Shown one piece after another: positions 1 to 5,816 of a DNA stretch of 9,872 bases. Every line of letters starts with the position of its first letter. The first letter of the stretch is position 1. The notes beneath the pieces were generated by a model. That model did not search any database, had not been told where the DNA came from, and saw only the letters and a program-made list of their open reading frames with translations. This DNA is from Anaerolineae bacterium (GTDB lineage: Bacteria > Chloroflexota > Anaerolineae > Anaerolineales > Villigracilaceae), in the NCBI GenBank assembly GCA_003158885.1, contig PMLN01000320.1, positions 1,515 to 11,386 of the forward strand. Reading direction: 5' to 3'. The translations under genes and the position numbers were made by a program.

Positions 1-152
1 CGCTGACGCTCACCACAACCATGCATACTCTAACCCCAAATTGATTTCATTGCAAGATTTATCCTTCAGACCACTAGTTTCACTATCACAACAATCGAAT
101 GCGCCAGGTTATGGACGCACGAAAGGCGATCTTCTAACAACGGATCTGCCGC
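1..152. other. Left edge, no gene recognised
   Basis: This stretch lies downstream of the stop codon of the minus-strand GNAT gene. The only open frame on the plus strand runs on into the antisense of the GNAT gene and resembles nothing I know. I see no convincing terminator hairpin for the minus-strand genes here. Confidence 0.5.
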
Positions 153-638
153 TTACCGGAAATCCTCTAGAAGGAGGTACAGATCCCGACTCTCCCCCAC
201 AAGTCGGGCCTGCTTTTGCCAGTCTTTCAAATTTCCCAAAGTCTTAAACGCAATCCCCCACCAGTAGTCATATCCTAATGTTCTAGGGTATTTTTTAAGG
301 AAGGTCCCCCAACCACGGCCGCGATATTCCTCTTGTATGGCAAGAGTAATGCCCTGTATGCCTCGTAGACCCTGGTATTCAAAAAGACTTTCATGGAGTG
401 TCGTTATATGTTCCTGAGGAATAATTTCGGAAATAGCTTCTTCTTTGAGCAAATACATTCCAACAATTTTTCTTTCAAAGGTCAATTTCACAGAGATGCT
501 CCAATCAGTGCATGCCAACGAATAATTATCACAGGCATCCTTACTTGAATAATACTGACTAAAAACACTCCACTTGATATCAAGTAGTTCAGATATCTCA
601 TTAACTTGAATGGGTTCAATTCTCGGATCCGCCTTCAT
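153..638 (-). CDS. GNAT-family N-acetyltransferase
   Basis: Probable acetyl-CoA-dependent acyltransferase of the GNAT fold, cytoplasmic, substrate unknown. The support is motif A near the C-terminal half: a beta strand (GITLAIQ, residues 101-107 counted from the longer start) followed by EEYRGRGWGTFL. This fits the R/Q-x-x-G-x-G/A pyrophosphate-binding loop. Length is about 161 aa, normal for a single GNAT domain. Two in-frame Met codons are possible, at 653 and 638. I prefer 638 because GAGG lies 9 nt before it, whereas the purine-rich run before 653 abuts the ATG with no spacing. The gene lies 38-53 nt downstream of the DUF2156 gene on the same strand, so the two are probably co-transcribed. 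Base composition is AT-rich compared with the genes right of 2559. Family placement is fairly safe; the substrate is not inferable. Confidence 0.75.
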   Translation of the reverse strand: MKADPRIEPIQVNEISELLDIKWSVFSQYYSSKDACDNYSLACTDWSISVKLTFERKIVGMYLLKEEAISEIIPQEHITTLHESLFEYQGLRGIQGITLAIQEEYRGRGWGTFLKKYPRTLGYDYWWGIAFKTLGNLKDWQKQARLVGESRDLYLLLEDFR

Positions 639-691
639 AGCAAACAACCTCATCTCTTTCGAACATAGCTAAATACCTTGCTGCCTTGAGA

Positions 692-1684
692 TCAACTCTG
701 ATTTAAGTTTACCATATTCGGGCAGGTGGTGAGCGTGTATTTTCGAAGAAAGAAAATGGGGCAGTATGACATTTTCGCTTGCCGAAGCCCCGGCAACCCC
801 ATGTCTTGCTGTATATTAAGCCACTTAAACCCTAGTTGTAACAGGTGGCGCGCTTGAACCTGGCGGAGGAACTCAAATGCGCCTTTCAACCTTGTATCTG
901 CTTTAAAGAAATGTCCTACAGCGAAACGATTCGGGAGAATCTCGCAAACGGCAAAAGCAATCAGCCTATCATCCGAGCTGACTCCGATGGCGACGAGTAC
1001 ACCTGTAGACCATATCTTAAAGGCACGATACAGAGCGCATAATTCTTTTTCCGTATCGATCCGACTCTTACCACGGCTATCTGACCAGTTGGTGAAGACT
1101 GAGAGGACCATTTCCCGATCTCGGCTATCGTTGAGATCAAGTTCTCGGACCTTCGGAGAATATGTCCGCTCAAAATGGGCCGCTAGCTTACGTTTACTCT
1201 GATAGGATGGACCAACGAAGGATGCAAGTGCTTGAAGATCAAATATATAATCAAAGTTGTTGCGATCCTCTTGAATTTCTAGCTGCGCGGCAAGTCCCTT
1301 CGCATCGTGCGAAATGGAGATCTCCGGGATACGGTCAAGCTGCGATCTCGCCAACTCGTCCTCTGAGTATTCCAAGAGCGTGAGCACCGTCTTGCAGCTC
1401 TCAATCCCGCCGAGGAAAGACAGGTAGGGCAATCCGCTTTTATAGTTCTTAGACCTAAGAACCAGATTTCCATTAAGAACGGATAACGCTGCGCTGTTGT
1501 ATAAATCCCAACACCACATTGTCGCGAAGGTGAAGTCACTGTAAGGAGGGTAGAGATTAAAGTAGGCATCAATCGCACCTTTGTGTTGCACAGAAAGGCG
1601 CTCAAACTTTGGGAATTCTGGGAGAGTGAAGCTGTGCATATAAGTCCTCGATATCCTCGTCTCGGCCAGGCTGACGTCTTGCAT
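692..1684 (-). CDS. DUF2156 / LPG-synthase C-terminal domain protein
   Basis: Stand-alone protein of the DUF2156 family, related to the soluble catalytic half of phosphatidylglycerol lysyltransferase (MprF/LPG synthase). In the known family members this half is a tandem GNAT fold that transfers an aminoacyl group from charged tRNA. Visible signatures are the N-terminal segment with YFNLYPPYSDFTFATMWCWD (residues 41-60), the strand and helix NFDYIFDLQALAS (143-155) followed by a Lys/Arg-rich KRKLAAHFE, and the C-terminal LNIQQDMGLPGLRQAKMSY (289-307). No transmembrane segments are seen, so the flippase half of MprF is absent. The length of 330 aa fits stand-alone family members. The start at 1684 is well supported: AGGAGG at 1691-1696 with a 6-nt spacer. 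It is the first gene of a probable two-gene unit with the GNAT gene. The family call is confident, but aminoacyl transfer to lipid is not shown; other DUF2156 members have unknown acceptors. Confidence 0.8.
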   Translation of the reverse strand: MQDVSLAETRISRTYMHSFTLPEFPKFERLSVQHKGAIDAYFNLYPPYSDFTFATMWCWDLYNSAALSVLNGNLVLRSKNYKSGLPYLSFLGGIESCKTVLTLLEYSEDELARSQLDRIPEISISHDAKGLAAQLEIQEDRNNFDYIFDLQALASFVGPSYQSKRKLAAHFERTYSPKVRELDLNDSRDREMVLSVFTNWSDSRGKSRIDTEKELCALYRAFKIWSTGVLVAIGVSSDDRLIAFAVCEILPNRFAVGHFFKADTRLKGAFEFLRQVQARHLLQLGFKWLNIQQDMGLPGLRQAKMSYCPIFFLRKYTLTTCPNMVNLNQS

Positions 1685-1742
1685 GGCACGCCTCCTATTG
1701 AATCCACTACAGATCGTAATAATTGCACCTACGATAAAAAGA

Positions 1743-1766
1743 AAAACGACGCAACTGCTCAGCCTG
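1743..1766 (+). repeat. Direct repeat copy A
   Basis: AAAACGACGCAAC followed by GCTCAGCCTG. The 13-mer is identical at 2011-2023, and the following decamer recurs there with one inserted base. The two copies lie 268 bp apart inside the gene-poor region. Confidence 0.6.
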
Positions 1767-1950
1767 TTTTAGGTCAAAAACACCATTTGCTGTATTGGTC
1801 AGGAAAAGCTTGAACACCTTTGTTTCCCTGTCACCCGGCCAACGCAGAGCAAATTTCGCAAGTCGCGGTGGCAAGGATTGTTCAACCGTTACCTGATGAG
1901 TACAAAAAAGCCTTGATTTGAATTTTTCGTCCACATTTGGGGGCGTACCT

Positions 1951-1987
1951 GTGGCAAATTTGTATCATTGTGACCAAATATTGCCAC
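1951..1987. repeat. 12-bp imperfect inverted repeat
   Basis: The left arm GTGGCAAATTTG (1951-1962) pairs with the right arm CAAATATTGCCAC (1975-1987) over 12 bp with a single bulged A, around a 12-nt loop. No T-run follows on either strand, so it is not a typical intrinsic terminator. It could be an operator, an RNA stem or a mobile-element end. Confidence 0.55.
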
Positions 1988-2010
1988 GTATACCATGCCT
2001 GAGTAGTTAC

Positions 2011-2039
2011 AAAACGACGCAACATTAGGCTCCAGCCTG
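2011..2039 (+). repeat. Direct repeat copy B
   Basis: AAAACGACGCAAC, identical to 1743-1755, then a 5-nt insertion, then GCTCCAGCCTG matching GCTCAGCCTG of copy A except for one extra C. The two-block match argues for a duplicated element rather than a chance 13-mer. Confidence 0.6.
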
Positions 2040-2134
2040 ACGCCGCTGACAGATCGACTTGTCCGCGACCACCGAACCGATTATGCAATTGATTTGTGTA
2101 TTGTATCCCTAATGCCCATGATTGGGGAGACCTT

Positions 2135-2290
2135 ATGAACGCGAGAGTGCCGATTATCCATGATATAGCCCATCAGTCACAAGTTAAGCAATTCAGGACT
2201 CTGTCAAGGGACTTTTTTATGCTCAAACGTACTGATTTTGACTACTTGGCAGGTTTCGCCTTGTTGCGATGGCAAAAAATCGCAAGTTGA
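2135..2290 (+). CDS. Doubtful small ORF, 51 codons
   Basis: An open frame from ATG 2135 to TGA 2288-2290 is preceded by GGGGAG (2124-2129) at a 5-nt spacing, a credible ribosome binding site. The product starts MNARVPIIHDIAHQSQ and ends FALLRWQKIAS. It has no membrane segment, no motif and no family that I recognise. A perfect 7-bp stem-loop (2264-2285) overlaps its last codons. It stands alone in the gene-poor region and may be a chance ORF or the remnant of a longer gene such as a transposase. Only the SD-plus-ATG arrangement supports it. Confidence 0.2.
   Translation: MNARVPIIHDIAHQSQVKQFRTLSRDFFMLKRTDFDYLAGFALLRWQKIAS
2264..2285. repeat. 7-bp perfect stem-loop
   Basis: TTGCGAT (2264-2270) and ATCGCAA (2279-2285) form a perfect stem around an 8-nt A-rich loop. 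It overlaps the end of the doubtful small ORF. No U-tract follows on the plus strand, so a terminator role is unlikely. Confidence 0.45.
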
Positions 2291-2414
2291 GTAGACGAAT
2301 AAGCGAAAATCCTGTTTTAGAAAGCCAAGATTTTCAAAAAACTACCCTTGACGAACCTGAAAAAACCTTAACTTGTGAGCGATGGATATAGCCGATTAAA
2401 ATCACATGGCGAAA

Positions 2415-2432
2415 GGCGCAATTTATTGCGCC
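2415..2432. repeat. 7-bp perfect stem-loop, GC-rich
   Basis: GGCGCAA (2415-2421) and TTGCGCC (2426-2432) form a perfect stem with a TTTA loop. There is no U-tract on the plus strand and only three T on the minus strand. It sits about 130 bp upstream of the M42 operon and could lie near its promoter. Confidence 0.45.
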
Positions 2433-2513
2433 AGGCTATGCGTTCCATTTTCACTTCTCTATCCCTGCGAATCCGTTTATCGGTATCCTGTTTTTTATCT
2501 TCTGCACAGGGAG

Positions 2514-2519
2514 TATAAT
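2514..2519 (+). promoter_or_regulatory. Candidate -10 box of M42 operon
   Basis: A perfect TATAAT lies 39 nt before the first M42 start codon. The expected -35 position (around 2491-2496) is only a T-run, so the match is one-sided. A start near 2526 would give a leader of roughly 33 nt. Confidence 0.4.
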
Positions 2520-2558
2520 TATCCTCTCTCAACTTAACCCTCCATTTCCGATACTCTA

Positions 2559-3641
2559 ATGACTGACATTCTTCCCTTTCTAAAATCCCTGATTTCCGCG
2601 CCCGGCCTCTCGGCTTACGAAGGCCCGGTCGCCCATCTTATCGAAGAAAAATGGAGACCTCTCGTAGATGAGATCTCCACCAGCCGCCTCGGTTCCCTGC
2701 ATGGACTCAAGCGGGGCCGCGCAAAAGCGCCTCGTCCTGCGCTCATGATCGCCGCACATATGGATGCCATCGGCTTGATGGTTACGAAAGTGGAGCAGGG
2801 TTTCCTCCATTTGGACGAAATCGGCGGCATTGATGTGCGTATTTTGCCGGGTACGCCGGTGATTGTGCATGGCCGGCAGGAGGATTTGCCCGGTGTGATC
2901 GTGATGCCGCCCCTGAAGAGCCTGCCCGAGGCCGCGCGTGAGGGCGCCATAGGACTCCGCCATCTGCTCGTGGATACCGGCTTGCTGCCTTCGAAAGTGG
3001 CAAGCCTCGTTCATGTGGGTGATCTCGTTTCGTTTAATACGCCGCCGGTCGAACTTTCCGGTGAAGTCCTCAGCGGGCATTCGCTCGATAACCGCGCCTC
3101 CGTGGCCGCTTTGACGCTTTGCCTGGAGGAACTTCAAACCAAATCACACCTGTGGGATGTGTGGGCGGTTGCCACCGCGCAGGAGGAAGAGACCCTGGGC
3201 GGCGCTGCGACCTCCGCTTTTCATTTGCATCCCGACCTTGCCCTTGTGCTGGATGTTACCTTTGCGAAAGGCGCCGGTGATAAAGGTTCAGGCGACTGGC
3301 AAACTTTTCCGCTTGGCAAAGGTCCCACGCTTGGCTGGGGCGCGAACCTCCATCCTTATCTATATAAGAAATTCAAGGAGTTGGCCGATCAAATGGAGAT
3401 ACCGGTGGCCATGGATATTTCGCCGTCTAATTCCGGCACCGATGCGTATGCCATTCAGGTCGCCCGCGCAGGCATACCTACGATGCTGATCGGGATTCCA
3501 TTGCGTTATATGCACACGCCCGTTGAAGTGGTTGCGGTGAAAGATATTCAGCGCACCGGGCGCCTGCTGGCGGAATTCATCAGCCGCCTGGAATTGGATT
3601 TTGTTTCCAGGATTTCATGGGAGGATGAAGATGGCAAATAG
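2559..3641 (+). CDS. M42 family metallopeptidase (first of three)
   Basis: Cytoplasmic co-catalytic metalloaminopeptidase of family M42 (TET/FrvX/CelM group), which trims N-terminal residues from peptides. All five metal ligands and the general base expected for the family are visible: His67 and Asp69 in AHMDAIG, Asp177 in SLDNR, Glu209 (base) and Glu210 (ligand) in AQEEE, Asp232, and His319 in RYMHTP. A dimetal enzyme is therefore expected. Length is 360 aa, usual for M42. The N-terminus LPFLKSLISAPGLSAYEGPV aligns with the normal family start, so ATG 2559 is kept even though no Shine-Dalgarno sequence precedes it. It heads a three-gene operon: its last 11 nt overlap the next gene. Substrate side-chain preference cannot be read. 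The annotation endoglucanase, sometimes used for this family, would be misleading. Confidence 0.93.
   Translation: MTDILPFLKSLISAPGLSAYEGPVAHLIEEKWRPLVDEISTSRLGSLHGLKRGRAKAPRPALMIAAHMDAIGLMVTKVEQGFLHLDEIGGIDVRILPGTPVIVHGRQEDLPGVIVMPPLKSLPEAAREGAIGLRHLLVDTGLLPSKVASLVHVGDLVSFNTPPVELSGEVLSGHSLDNRASVAALTLCLEELQTKSHLWDVWAVATAQEEETLGGAATSAFHLHPDLALVLDVTFAKGAGDKGSGDWQTFPLGKGPTLGWGANLHPYLYKKFKELADQMEIPVAMDISPSNSGTDAYAIQVARAGIPTMLIGIPLRYMHTPVEVVAVKDIQRTGRLLAEFISRLELDFVSRISWEDEDGK
3619..3624 (+). promoter_or_regulatory. SD inside first M42 gene, sets next start
   Basis: GGGAGG lies 6 nt before ATG 3631 and directly abuts ATG 3625, so 3631 is the better start for the second M42 gene. The site is within the coding end of the first gene, which fits translational coupling. 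Confidence 0.7.
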
Positions 3642-4689
3642 AACCCCTGCGGTGGGCGCCGCACAAGTCAGGTTATTGGAAAGACTTTGCCGCGCGGTTG
3701 GTGTTTCCGGCGGCGAGAGTGAAGTGCGCAGGATCATCCTGGATGAGATCAAATCCCATGTGGATGAAGTCAAAGTGGACGCGCTCGGTGATGTTCTTGC
3801 ATTGAAAAAGGGCCGCGGCGCCAAACGTCTGCGTCTTATGCTCGATGCGCACATGGATGAAGTCGGCTTTATGCTGGTTGCGGATGAAGGCGAAGGCTTG
3901 TATCGTTTCAAGACCATCGGAGGCATTGATCCGCGCAACCTGGCAGGTAAACAGGTTCTGGTTGGCAGGGAACGGAAACCCGGTGTGATTGGCGCCAAAC
4001 CCATTCATCTGACGACCGCCGATGAGCGTAGAAAGCCGCTCACTGAGGATGCCTTGCGTATTGACGTTGGGCCGGACGCGAAGATCAAGATCGGCGAGCG
4101 CGGCACCTTCGCTCCGAACTTCCAGCGTGTGGGGCCTGCGCTCATGTCGAAATCGCTGGATAATCGTCTCGGTGTTGCGACCTTGATCGAGCTTCTTAAA
4201 GGCTCCTATCCGAATGTTGATTTGTGCGCAGCCTTTACCGTTCAGGAGGAGATTGGTTTGCGCGGTGTAAAAGTTGCAGCGCAATACTTCAAGCCCGATC
4301 TTGGGATCGTCATTGATGCAACCCCTGCCAACGATCTGCCGGTGCAATTTGATGGCGAGAATACTTTTTACAATACCAAACTCGGCCTCGGACCGGCAAT
4401 CTATGTTTCCAATTCTTCCACGCTCGATGATCCGCGGCTGGTTCATTTCCTGCAAAGGGTGGCGGAACAAGCCGGGATACCGTATCAAATCCGCCAGCCG
4501 GGCGGGGGTGGGACGAATGCGGGCGGCATCCAGCGCGCCGGTGCGGGTGTGCCGGTTGTCTCCCTTTCCGTTCCGCATCGTTACACTCACTCGCCCATGA
4601 GCGTTGCCCGCCTGGACGATTGGAAGAATACGCTGGCATTATTGCATGCGGCCATCCGTCAAATCACGCCTGCGCTTTTAAAGCGTTAG
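3631..4689 (+). CDS. M42 family metallopeptidase (second of three)
   Basis: Second M42 aminopeptidase paralogue, 352 aa from ATG 3631, cytoplasmic. Metal ligands and base are intact: His74 and Asp76 in AHMDEVG, Asp177 in KSLDNR, Glu206 and Glu207 in VQEEIGLRG, Asp229 in VIDAT, His320 in RYTHSP. The open frame extends upstream to a TTG at 3601, but that would lie deep in the previous gene. The GGGAGG spacing favours 3631, giving an 11-nt overlap with the first gene and likely coupled translation. One difference from its neighbours is the loop GGGGTNAGGIQ (291-301), which has Asn where the other two have Asp (GTDA and TTDA). It is clearly diverged from both neighbours, so this is not a recent duplication. 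The substrate is unknown; a role in peptide turnover with its partners is inferred. Confidence 0.93.
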   Translation: MANRTPAVGAAQVRLLERLCRAVGVSGGESEVRRIILDEIKSHVDEVKVDALGDVLALKKGRGAKRLRLMLDAHMDEVGFMLVADEGEGLYRFKTIGGIDPRNLAGKQVLVGRERKPGVIGAKPIHLTTADERRKPLTEDALRIDVGPDAKIKIGERGTFAPNFQRVGPALMSKSLDNRLGVATLIELLKGSYPNVDLCAAFTVQEEIGLRGVKVAAQYFKPDLGIVIDATPANDLPVQFDGENTFYNTKLGLGPAIYVSNSSTLDDPRLVHFLQRVAEQAGIPYQIRQPGGGGTNAGGIQRAGAGVPVVSLSVPHRYTHSPMSVARLDDWKNTLALLHAAIRQITPALLKR

Positions 4690-4703
4690 ATCCTATTCGA
4701 GAC

Positions 4704-4708
4704 GAGGA
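4704..4708 (+). promoter_or_regulatory. SD of third M42 gene
   Basis: GAGGA with a 6-nt spacer to ATG 4715, in the 25-nt gap after the second M42 gene. No terminator or promoter fits in the gap, so the third gene belongs to the same transcript. Confidence 0.6.
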
Positions 4709-4714
4709 TTTTCC

Positions 4715-5704
4715 ATGAAGCAATTGATTCAAAAATTAACCGATACATTCAGCCCGTCGGGTTACGAAGACGCAATTCGAGATGTGATCCGTTCAGAGAT
4801 CAAAGGATTCGCAGACGAGATGCGCGTCGATGCCCTGGGCAATCTGATCGCCCGCAAGGGCAAGGGCGGTACGCGTGTGATGGTTGCCGCCCACATGGAT
4901 GAGATCGGTTTGATGGTTACTCATGTGGACGAGAAAGGCTTTGTGCGCTTCACCGGCATCGGCGGCGTGTACCCTCGCAACCTGCCCGGCGGACGCGTGC
5001 GCTTTATGAACGGGACGCGCGGCGTGATCGGCCTGGATGGCAGCGTCGTTGGCAACGACCTGCCTGCGCTCGATAAAATGTTCATTGATGTGGGCGTATC
5101 GGATAGGGAGGCTTGCCCGGTGAAGACCGGCGATGTCGCCGCCTTTGAAAGGCCGTTTATGGATTTGGGCGGGCGCCTGGTTGCCAAATCCATGGATGAC
5201 CGCATCGGCTGCGCGGTCGCGGTGGAGGCCTTGCGCGCCTTGAAGTCCACCTCCAATGAAGTCTATTTTGTCTTTACCACCCAGGAAGAGGTCGGTACGC
5301 GCGGTGCGCAGACCTCCGCCTATGGCATCGATCCCGAACTGGGTTTCTCGATTGACGTGACCGGCTGGGGTGACACGCCCGGCCAGCGCGATTTTGATAT
5401 GGCCCTCGGCCAAGGCCCGGCCATCAAGATTCGCGACGGCGGGATGCTATCCGACCCGCGCATTGTGGATTGGATGATCGCCGCCGCAGAGAAAAACAAG
5501 ATTCCTTATCAACGCGAAGTTCTGCTGGGCGGCACCACCGATGCACGTGCGATGCAATTGGTACGCAGCGGGATTCCGGTTGGCTGCATCTCCATTCCCT
5601 GCCGTTATGTTCATTCGCCCTCCGAGATGATTGATTATGCGGATGTTCAGAATGCCGTCAAGCTGGTGACTGCCTTGCTTCGCCCGCCAATCAAATTGCC
5701 ATAA
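4715..5704 (+). CDS. M42 family metallopeptidase (third of three)
   Basis: Third M42 aminopeptidase, 329 aa, cytoplasmic. Ligands and base: His60 and Asp62 in AAHMDEIGLM, Asp161 in KSMDDR, Glu191 and Glu192 in TQEEVGTRGA, Asp214 in SIDVTGWGD, His300 in RYVHSPSEM. The LGGTTDARAMQ loop (271-281) is present. The start has a Shine-Dalgarno sequence, and the N-terminus (IQKLTDTFSPSGYEDAIRDV) matches the usual family start. It is the shortest of the three and, by eye, the closest to the standard family motifs. It ends about 40 nt before a strong terminator, so it closes the operon. In archaea, TET paralogues with different residue preferences form 12-subunit shells; a similar division of labour here is an inference. 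Confidence 0.93.
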   Translation: MKQLIQKLTDTFSPSGYEDAIRDVIRSEIKGFADEMRVDALGNLIARKGKGGTRVMVAAHMDEIGLMVTHVDEKGFVRFTGIGGVYPRNLPGGRVRFMNGTRGVIGLDGSVVGNDLPALDKMFIDVGVSDREACPVKTGDVAAFERPFMDLGGRLVAKSMDDRIGCAVAVEALRALKSTSNEVYFVFTTQEEVGTRGAQTSAYGIDPELGFSIDVTGWGDTPGQRDFDMALGQGPAIKIRDGGMLSDPRIVDWMIAAAEKNKIPYQREVLLGGTTDARAMQLVRSGIPVGCISIPCRYVHSPSEMIDYADVQNAVKLVTALLRPPIKLP

Positions 5705-5732
5705 CTCCCTCTCATTGTGATGAGTGTTCTTC

Positions 5733-5773
5733 AAAAAAAAACAATCTCCTGTAAATCAGGAGATTGCTTTTTT
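5733..5773. terminator. Two-way intrinsic terminator
   Basis: A perfect 10-bp stem (CAATCTCCTG at 5742-5751, CAGGAGATTG at 5757-5766) with a 5-nt loop. It is followed on the plus strand by C and six T (5768-5773), and preceded by nine A (5733-5741) that read as a U-tract on the minus strand. It should end both the M42 operon (+) and the convergent KAS III-like gene (-). Confidence 0.9.
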
Positions 5774-5775
5774 GT

Positions 5776-5804
5776 CTTTGTGTACTTCGTGCCTTCGTGG
5801 ATAA
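5776..5804 (-). repeat. Short intergenic repeat, CACGAAG type
   Basis: Read on the minus strand this is TTATCCACGAAGGCACGAAG followed by TACACAAAG, three copies of a CACRAAG core at 8-9 nt spacing. It lies between the terminator and the stop codon of the KAS III-like gene. I recall this as a widespread interspersed repeat whose translation (HEGTKxTK) creates spurious small proteins in many genomes. Confidence 0.65.
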
Positions 5805-5816
5805 CCTCTTTCTTCC

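Larger units (their letters stand above)
1685..2558. other. Gene-poor intergenic region with repeats
   Basis: Almost 900 bp with no recognisable gene between the divergent DUF2156 and first M42 genes. Open frames at 1707-1934 and 1882-2088 (minus) resemble nothing I know and lack a ribosome binding site. The stretch contains a duplicated motif (1743-1766 and 2011-2039), a 12-bp imperfect hairpin (1951-1987), further stem-loops at 2264-2285, 2305-2335 and 2415-2432, and a distant inverted pair (1893-1925 with 2191-2227). The right end should hold the promoter of the M42 operon. It could be a decayed mobile element or an unannotated RNA region. Confidence 0.5.

Noticed and set aside
41..247. 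68-codon plus-strand frame at the left edge
   Set aside because: It runs into the antisense of the GNAT gene, lacks a ribosome binding site and has no recognisable sequence.
1707..1934. 75-codon minus-strand frame just upstream of the DUF2156 gene
   Set aside because: It needs a GTG start with no Shine-Dalgarno sequence, and the product is unlike any family I know. Possible but unsupported.
1743..2040. Integron attC sites in the repeat-rich gap
   Set aside because: The repeats contain GTTGCGT on the minus strand, close to a core site but not fitting GTTRRRY. There is no paired RYYYAAC end, no integrase and no cassette-like array.
2348..2376. TTGACG as a -35 for the M42 operon
   Set aside because: No acceptable -10 follows at 16-18 nt, and it lies about 200 nt from the gene.
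2415..2432. Hairpin as a terminator
   Set aside because: There is no U-tract on the plus strand and only three T on the minus strand, and no gene ends nearby on either strand.
3673..4590. 305-codon open frame antisense to the second M42 gene
   Set aside because: It lies wholly opposite a gene with clear catalytic motifs, its translation is rich in low-sense residues with no family, and it is explained by codon bias on the real strand. The same applies to the antisense frames at 2580-3137 and 4793-5413.
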